A stretch of 64,000 bases of DNA from Chromatiaceae bacterium (GTDB lineage Bacteria; Pseudomonadota; Gammaproteobacteria; Chromatiales; Chromatiaceae): positions 35,124-99,123 of the forward strand of contig JALWWO010000022.1 in the NCBI GenBank assembly GCA_027078745.1, written 5' to 3'. The number at the start of each line of letters is the position of its first letter. Positions within the stretch are counted from its first letter, which is position 1. Below, in pieces: positions 24,548 through 33,177 of this stretch. The translations under genes were made by a program, and so were the position numbers. The notes beneath the pieces were generated by a model. That model saw only the letters and a list, made by a program, of their open reading frames with translations. It did not search any database and was not told the origin of the DNA.

Positions 24548-27500
24548 ATGTCCCTTCCTGAAGAACCCCACAACTTTCCCACTGCGCAGGATCTGGCAGA
24601 TTGCCTCTTGCAAGATGTGCCCGGGTTGCGGCGGCGCATGCAGGGGCTGCGCCGTCGGCAGCAGCGGAATCAGCCCATTTCAGAGGGCCTGGCCAAGCTC
24701 TGGCAAGATCTGGAAAGCTCCCGCCGCATCCGCCGGTTGCGGCAAGCTCAGGTGCCTGAAGAAATCTCATATCCCCCCGAACTGCCGGTGATCGAGCGGA
24801 AAGAAGAGATCGCGCGGGCCATCGAAAGACATCCCGTGGTGATCCTGTGCGGGGAAACCGGTTCCGGAAAGTCCACCCAACTGCCCAAGCTCTGTTTGGA
24901 GCTAGGACGGGGGATAGCGGGCCGCATCGGCCACACCCAACCCCGCCGCATCGCTGCCCGCAGCCTGGCCAGCCGCATCGCCCAGGAGTTGGGCACGGAG
25001 CTGGGCACCCTGGTGGGCTATCGGGTGCGCTTTCACGACCGCGTGCGGCCGGAAACCGCTATCAAGCTCATGACGGACGGCATGTTGCTGGCGGAGATCC
25101 AGGGAGATCGCTGGCTGCAAGAATATGACACCCTCATCATCGATGAGGCCCACGAGCGCAGCTTGAACATCGATTTTTTGCTGGGCTATCTGCGGGGCCT
25201 GTTACCCAAGCGTCCGGATCTCCGGCTCATCATCACCTCCGCCACCATCGATCCCCAGCGCTTCGCTCAGCATTTCGCTGATGCGCAGGGCAAGCCTGCG
25301 CCTATCCTGGAGATCTCCGGCCGCACCTATCCGGTGGAACTGCGCTATCGCCCGCCGGAAGAAGAGAACGCCGGCGAGCGGGACCCCAGCATGCAGCAAG
25401 CCATCTCCCAGGCCGTAAAGGAACTGGCGAGTGCCGTGCCGGGGGATCTGCTGGTCTTCCTCTCGGGAGAGCGGGAGATTCGGGAGACTGCTGAGACCTT
25501 GCGGAAGCAGCATCCCCCTTCCACGGAGATTTTGCCCCTCTACGCCCGCCAGAGTCGGGAAGAACAGGCGAAGATCTTTCAACCCCACGGCACCCGACGG
25601 GTGGTGCTGGCCACCAATGTGGCGGAAACCTCCCTGACGGTGCCCGGGATTCAGGGGGTGATCGATCCGGGTTTCGCCCGCATCAGCCGCTATTCCCACC
25701 GCACCCGGGTGCAGCGCTTGCCGGTGGAACGGATCTCCCAGGCCGCCGCAAATCAGCGCAAAGGACGCTGCGGGCGGGTAGCAGCAGGAATCTGCATTCG
25801 GCTCTACAGCGAGGACAATTTCAACGCTCGGGCACCCTTCACCGAGCCGGAGATTCAGCGCACCAATCTGGCGGCAGTGATCCTACAGATGAAAGCCCTG
25901 GGCTTCGGGGAGATCGAAACCTTTCCCTTCGTGGACCCGCCGGAGCGGCGGTTGATCGCCGACGGCTATCGAACCCTGGTGGAACTGGCCGCCCTGGACG
26001 GCCAAAATCGGCTCACGCCCCTGGGTCGGCAGCTCGCCCGCTTGCCGGTAGATCCCCGGTTGGGGCGGATGCTCCTCGCGGCGGCGGAAACCGGCTGTCT
26101 GCGGGAGGTAACCATCATCGCCGCCGCCCTGAGCATTCAGGACCCCCGAGAACGCCCCCTGGACCAGCAACAGGCCGCAGACGAGATCCATGCCAGCTTC
26201 CATCACGAAGATTCGGATTTCCTCGCCTTGCTCAAGCTCTGGGATTTTCTGGCGGAGGAACGCCGCCACCGGAGCAAGAATCAGTTCCGCAAGCTGTGCC
26301 GCCGTCATTTCCTCTCCTATAACCGGGTGCTGGAGTGGCAGGACCTGCACATTCAGTTGCGCGCCCAGCTCGCGACCCTGGGCTTTCGGGAAAACGAGCA
26401 GCCCGCGTCCTATGAAAGCATCCATCAAGCCCTGCTCCGGGGGCTGCTCAGCCACATCGGCTGTCGGGGGGAAAACGGGGAATATGAGGGAGCCCGCGGC
26501 AGTCGCTTCTTCATCCATCCCAGCTCGGGACTCTTCCAGAAAAAACCCAAGTGGATCATCGCTGCCGAGCGGGTGGAGACCAACCGCACCTATGGCCGGT
26601 TGGTGGCGCGGGTGCAGCCGGATTGGATCGAGCGGGCCGGGGCCCACCTCTTGCAGCGCACCTATTCGGAACCCCATTGGCAGGCCCGATCCGGTCAGGT
26701 AGCTGCCTTCGAGCGGGTGCGCCTGTTCGGCTTAACCCTGGTGGCCAAGCGGCGGGTGAACTACGGGCCCATCAACCCGACGGAGTCCCGAGAAATCTTT
26801 CTGCAATCCGCCCTCACCGAGGGGGATTTCCACAGCCGCGCCCCCTTCTGGCGGCACAATCGAGAGCTCATCGAATACGTGCAGTATCTGGAAGCCAAGT
26901 CGCGACGGCGGGATCTGCTGGTCTCAGAAGAACAGATCTATGCCTTCTATGCGGCCCGGGTGCCGGAGGGCATCTATGCCAAGCCCCAGTTCGAGCGATG
27001 GTTGCGCCAGGCGACCCGCAAGCATCGGAGGATCTTGCATATGGAGCTGGGGGATCTCCTCCGGCCGGAAGCGCAGGGCATCGATCAGCAAGCCTTTCCC
27101 GATCATCTTCAAGTGGGGGCGACGGCTTTGCCCCTGGAATATCATTTCAACCCGGGCCATGTGGCGGACGGTCTGACCCTCGTGGTGCCCCTGCCCCTCC
27201 TCCATCAAGTCTCCTCAGCTCGCTGCGAATGGCTGGTACCCGGGCTGTTGCAGGAACGGATTCTGGCCCTGTTGCGGGGCCTGCCCAAGCAGATCCGCAA
27301 GCAGTTGGTCCCCCTCCCGGACCGGGCCGCCCGCCTAGCCAATCAGCTGCGACCCGGCGACCGCCCTTTGATCCAGGCCTTGCGCGAGGGCATCCAGGCC
27401 CAAACCGGTTTGCAGATCTCCGAAAGCCTGTGGGATGAAACCGCCGTCCCCCCCCATCTGCGGATGAAGTTCCGGCTGGTGGATGGGCAGGGGAAAACCC

Positions 27501-28471
27501 TCGCCCTATCGGAAGATCTGAATGCCCTCAAGCACCGCTTCGGTTCCGGTGCCAGGGCAACCTTCTCTCAATTGCCCAGCGGTCAGGAGCTAGAACGGGA
27601 GAATCTCCGGCGCTGGGATTTCGGGGATTTGCCCGAGCACATCGAGCTAGAGCAGGGGGGCATTCGGATGCGGGGCTATCCCAGCCTCATCGATCAGGGG
27701 GATCGGGTGGCACTGCGGATTCTGGATGCGCCGGAGCGGGCGGAACAGGCCTTGCGGGCCGGTTTGCGGCGGCTATTCCTCCTCCGGCTCGGGAAGTCAG
27801 GCTTACGGAATCTGCGGAATCAATTCCCCGCCCTGGAAAAACTGCGCCTGTACTACGCCAAAGCCCCGGCGAGATCGGGAAAGCCAAAGGATCTGGAGGA
27901 AGAATTGATCGCCCTGCTGTTGGATCGGGCTTTCCTGTCCGCAGGTTTGGTGCGCACCCAAGCCGCTTTCGAAGCGAGATGGGCGGAGGGCGCACCGCGA
28001 TTGCCGGCATTGGCGGAAGAAGTGTATCAGCTCGCCCAAGAAATCCTGCGTCACTATCATGCAGTGCGCCAGCGGCTCGCCCCGCTCAATCAACCCCGTT
28101 GGCGCCCTTCCACTCAGGATGTTGCCCAGCAATTGGATGGATTGATCTTTCGGGGCTTTCTAGAAGAAATACCCTATGCCCGGCTGCAACAGTATCCCCG
28201 CTATCTCCGAGCGGTGGAGATGCGTTTGGAAAAGCTCCCCCTGAACGCCGCTCGAGATCGGAAATTGCTGGAGACACTCCGCCCGCTGTTGGATCGCTGG
28301 CAGGAACGCGCGGAAGCCGCGCGGCAAGCTGACCGACCGGACCCCCGCTTGGAGGAAATCCGCTGGATGCTGGAGGAACTCCGGGTGTCCTTTTTTGCCC
28401 AATCCTTGGGTACAGCCTATCCGGTCTCCTGCAAACGCATAGAAGCCCGTTGGCGGGAACTGGGACTCTAG
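24548..28471 (+). CDS. hrpA: ATP-dependent RNA helicase HrpA
   Basis: A 1307-residue DEAH-box helicase, the expected HrpA length. Motifs: Walker A GETGSGKST, THTQPRRIAARSL-like motif Ia, DEAH (LIIDEAHERSLN), SAT (ITSATID), TNVAETSLTVPGI and QRKGRCGRV, followed by the helicase-associated and OB-fold domains and the long C-terminal DUF3418 region ending ISCKRIEARW-like (PVSCKRIEARWREL). HrpA resolves stalled ribosomes on mRNA in E. coli. ATG at 24548 is used; its 3' end overlaps the convergent DUF192 gene by 4 bp. Confidence 0.95.
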   Translation: MSLPEEPHNFPTAQDLADCLLQDVPGLRRRMQGLRRRQQRNQPISEGLAKLWQDLESSRRIRRLRQAQVPEEISYPPELPVIERKEEIARAIERHPVVILCGETGSGKSTQLPKLCLELGRGIAGRIGHTQPRRIAARSLASRIAQELGTELGTLVGYRVRFHDRVRPETAIKLMTDGMLLAEIQGDRWLQEYDTLIIDEAHERSLNIDFLLGYLRGLLPKRPDLRLIITSATIDPQRFAQHFADAQGKPAPILEISGRTYPVELRYRPPEEENAGERDPSMQQAISQAVKELASAVPGDLLVFLSGEREIRETAETLRKQHPPSTEILPLYARQSREEQAKIFQPHGTRRVVLATNVAETSLTVPGIQGVIDPGFARISRYSHRTRVQRLPVERISQAAANQRKGRCGRVAAGICIRLYSEDNFNARAPFTEPEIQRTNLAAVILQMKALGFGEIETFPFVDPPERRLIADGYRTLVELAALDGQNRLTPLGRQLARLPVDPRLGRMLLAAAETGCLREVTIIAAALSIQDPRERPLDQQQAADEIHASFHHEDSDFLALLKLWDFLAEERRHRSKNQFRKLCRRHFLSYNRVLEWQDLHIQLRAQLATLGFRENEQPASYESIHQALLRGLLSHIGCRGENGEYEGARGSRFFIHPSSGLFQKKPKWIIAAERVETNRTYGRLVARVQPDWIERAGAHLLQRTYSEPHWQARSGQVAAFERVRLFGLTLVAKRRVNYGPINPTESREIFLQSALTEGDFHSRAPFWRHNRELIEYVQYLEAKSRRRDLLVSEEQIYAFYAARVPEGIYAKPQFERWLRQATRKHRRILHMELGDLLRPEAQGIDQQAFPDHLQVGATALPLEYHFNPGHVADGLTLVVPLPLLHQVSSARCEWLVPGLLQERILALLRGLPKQIRKQLVPLPDRAARLANQLRPGDRPLIQALREGIQAQTGLQISESLWDETAVPPHLRMKFRLVDGQGKTLALSEDLNALKHRFGSGARATFSQLPSGQELERENLRRWDFGDLPEHIELEQGGIRMRGYPSLIDQGDRVALRILDAPERAEQALRAGLRRLFLLRLGKSGLRNLRNQFPALEKLRLYYAKAPARSGKPKDLEEELIALLLDRAFLSAGLVRTQAAFEARWAEGAPRLPALAEEVYQLAQEILRHYHAVRQRLAPLNQPRWRPSTQDVAQQLDGLIFRGFLEEIPYARLQQYPRYLRAVEMRLEKLPLNAARDRKLLETLRPLLDRWQERAEAARQADRPDPRLEEIRWMLEELRVSFFAQSLGTAYPVSCKRIEARWRELGL

Positions 28472-28959
28472 GGCGCTTTTTCCTCATAAGTAAAGCGACA
28501 ATCGGCACGGATTCCGTGCCGAGCGGCAAAACCGCCCCGGATTTCGATGACATACTTTACAGGTGATAGGGAAGCATAGCGCTGGTCGGACAGGGGCTGT
28601 GTGTTCGCGGCGATGTGCCGGATGCGCCCCTGCGCATCGGCGAACAGCATGTCCAGGGAATCCGGCGTGTTGCGCATCCAGAAGATTCGCGGGGCCTCAT
28701 CCGGGTAGAGGAAGAGCATCCCCGTATCTTCTCGGGGCAAGCGCCGGTACATCAAACCTCGGGCACGGGCTTCGGGGGTATCGGCGATTTCCACTTGGAT
28801 GCGGGCGAGGAGCTGGCCCTCAGGCCCCCAGAAGCGCAGCACCGCATCGGGGTGGAATTCCTGGGAAAGTGCGAGCCTGGGGAACAGCAGCAGGGCGAAT
28901 GCAAGGTTTTTGTACAAGCGTTTCCCATGAAACCCCTTCGTGTTGATCCAAGATTGCAT
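28468..28959 (-). CDS. DUF192 exported protein
   Basis: The 163-residue protein has an N-terminal signal sequence (RLYKNLAFALLLFPRLALSQ) and a DUF192 domain: VEIADTPEARARGLMYRRL, GMLFLYPDEAPRIFWMRNT and LDMLFADAQGRI. This domain is widespread and of unknown function; the signal indicates a periplasmic location. The ATG at 28959 is supported by a strong AGGAG 8 bp upstream. This start places its first codons opposite the 5' end of rodA, so the two genes diverge with overlapping 5' ends or a very short gap. Confidence 0.85.
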   Translation of the reverse strand: MQSWINTKGFHGKRLYKNLAFALLLFPRLALSQEFHPDAVLRFWGPEGQLLARIQVEIADTPEARARGLMYRRLPREDTGMLFLYPDEAPRIFWMRNTPDSLDMLFADAQGRIRHIAANTQPLSDQRYASLSPVKYVIEIRGGFAARHGIRADCRFTYEEKAP

Positions 28960-30060
28960 GCCTTATCTCCTGCCGCCAGCAGGTTGCCCAGAATCTATCT
29001 AGATATGCCCCTGTTGTTGGCGCTGTTGATCCTGTGTGGCTATGGGTTGCTCATCTTGTCCAGCGCCACCGGGGAGAATTCTGCCAAATTGGACCGGCAG
29101 TTGCTGCATCTGGGCCTTTCCTTTCTCACATTGCTGAGCATCGCCCAGATTCCCCCCCGCTATTTTTACCGCTGGGCACCCTGGTTCTATGGGGGGGGAC
29201 TGTTCCTGTTGATCGTCGTGCTCATCCTAGGGGAGATCGGCAAGGGTGCGCAACGCTGGTTGGATCTGGGCATCGTGCGCTTTCAGCCTTCGGAATTGCT
29301 CAAGCTGGCGGTACCCCTGATGCTTGCCTGGTTTCTCTCCCGAGGACCCTTGCCACCCCGAGGTTTCCGGACCTTCTGGGCGCTGGTGCTCACCCTGATT
29401 CCCGTCCTGCTGATCGCGGCGCAACCGGATCTGGGCACCGCCTTGCTCGTGGCCAGTGCGGGCGGTTTTGTCTTATTCCTAGCGGGTCTTTCCTGGCGGT
29501 TCATCCTCGGCTTGATCGCTGCCGGTGCCGCCCTCATGCCGGTACTCTGGCATTTCATGCGGGACTATCAGCGGCAGCGGGTGCTGACCCTGCTCGATCC
29601 AGAGCGGGATCCCTTGGGGGCAGGCTACCACATCATTCAGTCGAAGATTGCCATCGGCTCCGGCGGTCTCTACGGCAAAGGCTTGGGCAATGGCACCCAA
29701 TCCCATCTGGAATTTCTGCCCGAACGCTCCACGGATTTCATCTTCGCCGTGCTCGGGGAAGAACTCGGCTTATTCGGCATTCTAGCCCTATTGGGTATCT
29801 ATCTCTTCATCATCTTCCGAGGGTTATACATGGCTGCGCATATTCCAAATACCTTCGGTCGGTTGTTGGCGGGCAGCTTGATCCTTGTGTTCTTTGTCTA
29901 TCTCTTCGTCAACATGGGTATGGTCAGCGGCCTGTTACCGGTGGTCGGTGTGCCCCTTCCCCTGGTGAGCTATGGGGGTACTTCCATGCTCACTCTCATG
30001 GCGGGCTTTGGCATCCTCATGTCCCTGTACACCCAGAGTGTTGCGAGGGGGAGCCCATGA
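28927..30060 (+). CDS. rodA: Rod-shape-determining protein RodA (SEDS glycosyltransferase)
   Basis: RodA polymerises lipid II during cell elongation together with PBP2. About ten transmembrane helices are visible from LLLALLILCGYGLLILSSAT to the C-terminus, with SEDS motifs LGEIGKGAQRWLDLG, IRFQPSELLKLA-like VRFQPSELLKLAVPL, AAQPDLGTALL and VVGVPLPLVSYGGTSMLTLM. The start is uncertain: ATG 28927 gives 377 aa and a normal N-terminal leader; ATG 29005 would start at the first helix. Neither has a clear ribosome site. mrdA/mreBCD are not adjacent. Confidence 0.93.
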   Translation: MKPLRVDPRLHALSPAASRLPRIYLDMPLLLALLILCGYGLLILSSATGENSAKLDRQLLHLGLSFLTLLSIAQIPPRYFYRWAPWFYGGGLFLLIVVLILGEIGKGAQRWLDLGIVRFQPSELLKLAVPLMLAWFLSRGPLPPRGFRTFWALVLTLIPVLLIAAQPDLGTALLVASAGGFVLFLAGLSWRFILGLIAAGAALMPVLWHFMRDYQRQRVLTLLDPERDPLGAGYHIIQSKIAIGSGGLYGKGLGNGTQSHLEFLPERSTDFIFAVLGEELGLFGILALLGIYLFIIFRGLYMAAHIPNTFGRLLAGSLILVFFVYLFVNMGMVSGLLPVVGVPLPLVSYGGTSMLTLMAGFGILMSLYTQSVARGSP

Positions 30061-30066
30061 ACGTTT

Positions 30067-30094
30067 TTGAATCAATTGATAATCATCATATTAG
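30067..30094 (+). promoter_or_regulatory. Putative promoter with Fur-box-like palindrome upstream of DUF2202 gene
   Basis: TTGAAT (30067-30072) and TATTAG (30089-30094) are separated by 16 bp and can serve as -35 and -10. The spacer contains TGATAATCAT (30077-30086), the exact central palindrome of the Fur consensus; over the 19-bp box (30072-30090) I count 13 matches. Repressor binding here would block RNA polymerase. The start codon lies 60 bp downstream with a strong AGGAGG at 30144-30149. Confidence 0.45.
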
Positions 30095-30154
30095 ACCGAA
30101 CAGTTTTTTGAACACCATAATTTTTAGCCCGGTGAGAAACCTCAGGAGGTGACC

Positions 30155-31102
30155 ATGAAGCTCACAACCCTGGCAACCAGCTGCTTGCTGGCTACTACCT
30201 TTATCGCGAATCCTGTGGAAGCGAACTGGCGCGGCGGTGGCTTCTCCGGTGCTTCCAGCCATAACTTGGATGCGGAGATTGCGGCGCTGACGCCGGAGGA
30301 GATCGCCGATCTCCAGTACATGCGAGAGGAAGAAAAGCTGGCCCGAGATGTCTATCAGAACTTCTTCAGCCTCTGGGATGAACGGATCTTTGACAATATC
30401 TCTTGGTCGGAGCAAGGCCATATGAATGCTATGAAGCGGCAGCTTGACCGCTATGGCATCGAAGATCCGATTGTCGCCGACGCCTTGGGGGTGTTTAACA
30501 ATGCTCAACTGGCGGATCTTTATCAGACGCTCGTCGATCAGGGAAGCGAGTCCTTGGAGCAGGCCCTTCGAGCGGCGGCCCTGATTGAGGAAGTGGATAT
30601 CCTAGATCTGGAAGATGCTATCGCAAATACGGATCATCCGGATCTGGCCCTCAGCTATGCCAGGCTTATGATGGGTTCCCGCAATCATCTGCGTGCTTTT
30701 GTAAACCGGTTAGAGGCGCTTGGGGTGGTCTATGAAGCCCAGCGGATGAGCCAAGAAGAAGTGGATGCCATCGTGGACTCCCCCATGGAACGGGGCGGTT
30801 GTCGAGATGGGGGATGTCAGCATTGGGGTCCTCGGCATGATGATGACGACTTCGACCTCGGCGGCGATCACGATCATAACGACGACCACAACGGCGGCGG
30901 ATTCGGTGGCCCCGGTGGTGGCTTCGACGATGACAACCACAACGGCGGCGGATTCGGCAACCATGATGGCGACGATGACCACAACGGCGGCGGATTCGGC
31001 AACCATGATGGCGACGACGACCACAACGGCAATAGCCCCGGCGACCATAACGGAGACGATGACCGCCATGGCGGCGGCAGAGACCATGGGGGCCGTCGGT
31101 AA
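30155..31102 (+). CDS. DUF2202 ferritin-like exported protein with Asp/His-rich tail
   Basis: From the ATG at 30155 (AGGAGG 5 bp upstream) the protein has 315 residues: a signal peptide (ATSCLLATTFIANPVEA), a DUF2202 four-helix ferritin-like domain (about 40-195) with DLQYMREEEKLARDVYQNFF, NISWSEQGHMNAMKRQL and SRNHLRAFVNRLEALG, then a low-complexity tail from about 220 rich in Asp, His, Asn and Gly. Glu/His residues in the helices resemble a di-metal site. The tail resembles metal-binding repeats. Inferred role: periplasmic metal (iron) binding. Followed by a strong terminator. Confidence 0.8.
   Translation: MKLTTLATSCLLATTFIANPVEANWRGGGFSGASSHNLDAEIAALTPEEIADLQYMREEEKLARDVYQNFFSLWDERIFDNISWSEQGHMNAMKRQLDRYGIEDPIVADALGVFNNAQLADLYQTLVDQGSESLEQALRAAALIEEVDILDLEDAIANTDHPDLALSYARLMMGSRNHLRAFVNRLEALGVVYEAQRMSQEEVDAIVDSPMERGGCRDGGCQHWGPRHDDDDFDLGGDHDHNDDHNGGGFGGPGGGFDDDNHNGGGFGNHDGDDDHNGGGFGNHDGDDDHNGNSPGDHNGDDDRHGGGRDHGGRR
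30893..31069 (+). repeat. Tandem repeats encoding GGGFGNHDGDDDHN tail units
   Basis: Two nearly identical 42-bp units (30944-30985 and 30986-31027) differ at one base; a longer related unit precedes (30893-30943) and a diverged unit follows (31028-31069). Each encodes an Asp/His/Gly motif of the DUF2202 protein tail. Unit number is likely to vary. Confidence 0.85.
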
Positions 31103-31160
31103 GCAAGCCCCTGCGAGTAGTTGGGCGAAAGGCTGAGCAGGCTTAGCGCCCGAAAGAAGA

Positions 31161-31197
31161 CAGGCTATGAGCCCTCGGGTTCATAGCCTGTTTTTTT
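31161..31197 (+). terminator. Rho-independent terminator after DUF2202 gene
   Basis: A perfect 10-bp stem CAGGCTATGA / TCATAGCCTG (31161-31170 / 31181-31190) with a GC-rich loop, followed by seven T. The T tract is on the plus strand only. The structure overlaps the last codons of the convergent ampD gene, which therefore encode part of the stem. Confidence 0.9.
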
Positions 31198-31761
31198 GCG
31201 GGGGATCTGAACTGCGGCGAGCAATGTGAAAAACCGTTGCCAATCGAAGGCGGGTCCAGGGTCAGTTTTTCGGCCCGGCGCGATATGGCAGTGGCCTACG
31301 ATCCGGTCGGTTCCGATCTTTGGAAAATAGCGCATGAGCTGGTGCGCCGTCTCCGCCAGCACCGCATATTGCCGATCGGTATAGGGGATCTGATCGGTTC
31401 CTTCCAGCTCGATTCCGATGGAGAAATCGTTACAGCCTGTCCGCCCCTCGAAGTGGGAAGCCCCTGCATGCCAGGCCCGCTTGTACAGATCCACATATTG
31501 AACGAGTTCCCCTGAGCGTCGGATAAGCAGATGGCTGGAAACGCGCAAGCCGGCGATGGTCGCGAAATAGGGATCTGCCTGGGGGTCCAAGCGATTCTGA
31601 AACAGCGCGTGAATCCATGGCCCACCGAACTTTCCTGGTGGTAAACTGATACCATGAATCACTAGCAGATCAATAGTGCTGTCTGCCGGTCGTTCGTTCC
31701 AATTCGGAGAGGGAATCTTCTTCGCCTGGGGAAGCCAAAGGCTTGCGGCATCGCTGAGCAT
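31165..31761 (-). CDS. ampD: 1,6-anhydro-N-acetylmuramyl-L-alanine amidase AmpD
   Basis: This cytoplasmic zinc amidase recycles muropeptides and so controls AmpR-linked beta-lactamase signalling in related species. The 198-residue protein contains IDLLVIHGISLPPG (zinc His36), YKRAWHAGAS, CNDFSIGIELEGTD and the C-terminal zinc motif GHCHIAPGRKTDPGPAFDW. No signal peptide, as expected for AmpD rather than AmiD. It acts on products of transglycosylases such as MltB encoded in this window. Confidence 0.95.
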   Translation of the reverse strand: MLSDAASLWLPQAKKIPSPNWNERPADSTIDLLVIHGISLPPGKFGGPWIHALFQNRLDPQADPYFATIAGLRVSSHLLIRRSGELVQYVDLYKRAWHAGASHFEGRTGCNDFSIGIELEGTDQIPYTDRQYAVLAETAHQLMRYFPKIGTDRIVGHCHIAPGRKTDPGPAFDWQRFFTLLAAVQIPRKKTGYEPEGS

Positions 31762-31792
31762 GGATAGCTAAAAAGAATCGCTTGTCTGCGCA

Positions 31793-32179
31793 ATGGTTAA
31801 AAAACGATTTCCCTGCGGTCATCGAGGTAAGGGCCAGTATTGCCATCGATGCGTCCAGGAAAAAAGATCTGCGGAACGCAAAAGAACGGATTCTTGGGAA
31901 AAGCAATTCGAGCAAGATCCCATCGATTTAAGACCGCTGGTTCGGAAATCACTCATCCGAAAGGCGAGGGCGATCATTGCAGAGATCGAAAGCGGGAAGC
32001 ACCATTCGAAATATCGAGGCAAGCAGATGCGCTATAATAGAAATATCATTTCCATCCCCATCAATCGAGATTTTCGACTGATCTTAAGGCGCACGGAGCA
32101 GGGCATTGTTGTAGAACAGCTGGTCAGCCATGAAAAATACAATGTAAAGAAACCTGGCGCCTCGTTGCTCAAGCGATGA
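31793..32179 (+). CDS. Small zinc-motif protein with RelE-like C-terminal half
   Basis: A 128-residue basic protein starting MVKKRFPCGHRGKGQYCHRC, where C8, H10, C17 and C20 could form a zinc site. The second half (GKQMRYNRNIISIPINRDFR, LILRR, IVVEQLVSHEKYNVKK) resembles the strand-rich core of RelE/ParE-type proteins, although catalytic residues cannot be assigned. I do not know an experimentally studied family. There is no antitoxin gene beside it; neighbours are ampD (divergent) and sodB (convergent, sharing a terminator). Function not assigned. Confidence 0.6.
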   Translation: MVKKRFPCGHRGKGQYCHRCVQEKRSAERKRTDSWEKQFEQDPIDLRPLVRKSLIRKARAIIAEIESGKHHSKYRGKQMRYNRNIISIPINRDFRLILRRTEQGIVVEQLVSHEKYNVKKPGASLLKR

Positions 32180-32181
32180 AG

Positions 32182-32223
32182 AAAAAAACAGGTCGCCCGA
32201 TTTCTCGGACTGACCTGTTTTTG
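32182..32223. terminator. Bidirectional rho-independent terminator
   Basis: AAAAACAGGTC and GACCTGTTTTT form an 11-bp stem between the stop of the zinc-motif gene (plus) and the stop of sodB (minus). T runs are present on both strands, so it can terminate both convergent genes. Confidence 0.88.
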
Positions 32224-32246
32224 TTCGGATCGATCAACCCGTCCAA

Positions 32247-32828
32247 CTATCCAGCATAGTTCGATGCCACAAAGTCCCAGTTGATGAGATCCCAGATGGC
32301 TTCCAGATACTTGGGCCGCGCATTCCGATAGTCGATGTAATAGGCATGCTCCCATACATCCACTGTGAGCAAGGCCTTCTTGCCCTGGGTCATGGGCGTG
32401 CCTGCGTTGGAAGTGTTAAGGATCTCCAGGGCGCCATCTTCGTTCTTCACTAACCAAGTCCAGCCGGAACCGAAATTTGTAGCGGCGGACTGGGCAAACG
32501 CCTTCTTGAAGTCTTCAAAGGAACCGAACTTCGCATCGATGGCTTCCGCCAAGGCACCTGTGGGTGCCCCGCCCCCGTTGGGGCTGAGGCAATTCCAGTA
32601 AAAGCTGTGATTCCAGACCTGGGCCGCATTGTTAAAGATGCCGCCGGAGGATTTTAGGATGATGTCTTCCAGGGGCATCTGCTCGAACTCCGTGCCAGGG
32701 ATCAGGTTGTTGAGGTTGGTCACATAGGTTTGATGGTGCTTGCCATAATGATATTCCAAGGTCTCCTGGGAAAGGACGGGGGCTAACGCATCCATCGCAT
32801 AGGGCAGAGGGGGCAGTTCATGGGCCAT
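32247..32828 (-). CDS. sodB: Superoxide dismutase (Fe type)
   Basis: From ATG 32828 (AGGAG upstream) the protein is 193 residues, like E. coli SodB. Fe/Mn SOD metal ligands are visible: His in [11 protein letters not shown], His in [16 protein letters not shown], and Asp/His in [12 protein letters not shown]. The [13 protein letters not shown] and FGSGWTWLV forms favour iron over manganese. It removes superoxide in the cytoplasm. Ends at the shared bidirectional terminator. Confidence 0.93.
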   Translation of the reverse strand: MAHELPPLPYAMDALAPVLSQETLEYHYGKHHQTYVTNLNNLIPGTEFEQMPLEDIILKSSGGIFNNAAQVWNHSFYWNCLSPNGGGAPTGALAEAIDAKFGSFEDFKKAFAQSAATNFGSGWTWLVKNEDGALEILNTSNAGTPMTQGKKALLTVDVWEHAYYIDYRNARPKYLEAIWDLINWDFVASNYAG

Positions 32829-32907
32829 GAGTGGACTCCTGTAAACGGTTAATCGTTTCAATCATGCGCTCAGTTAAATAGGTGCGGAGCGGACAGAGTG
32901 CAAGCAG

Positions 32908-33177
32908 TTATTCCGGCGGTCGGTAATCCGGCGGCAGCGCGGCACCCTCCCCGAAGAAATATTGCTCCATCTGGGTTTCCAGAAACTGTCTAGCCCGAGG
33001 ATCGATAGGGCTAAGGCGGTTTTCATTGATGAGCATGGTTTGATGGCGCAGCCAAGCTTGCCAGGCCTCCTTGGAAACCTGTTCATAGATGCGCTTGCCC
33101 AGCTCGCCTGGATAGGGAGGACGATCCAGACCTTCCGCCTCCCTACCCAGTTTGATGCAATGGACCGTTCGGGTCAT
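32908..33177 (-). CDS. yggX: YggX, Fe(II)-trafficking / oxidative-damage protection protein
   Basis: The 89-residue protein has the YggX pattern: [20 protein letters not shown], with the conserved Cys7, [19 protein letters not shown], and [20 protein letters not shown]. It is linked to iron handling and protection of Fe-S clusters. Start overlaps the mutY stop by 4 bp, the classic mutY-yggX operon. Confidence 0.95.
   Translation of the reverse strand: MTRTVHCIKLGREAEGLDRPPYPGELGKRIYEQVSKEAWQAWLRHQTMLINENRLSPIDPRARQFLETQMEQYFFGEGAALPPDYRPPE

Noticed and set aside
28615..28926. Extension of rodA upstream to give a 481-residue protein
   Set aside because: The extra N-terminal part is antisense to the DUF192 gene and has no SEDS homology.
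30893..31069. Short tandem repeats as possible regulatory iterons
   Set aside because: They lie inside the DUF2202 coding frame and encode an Asp/His-rich tail in multiples of three bases.
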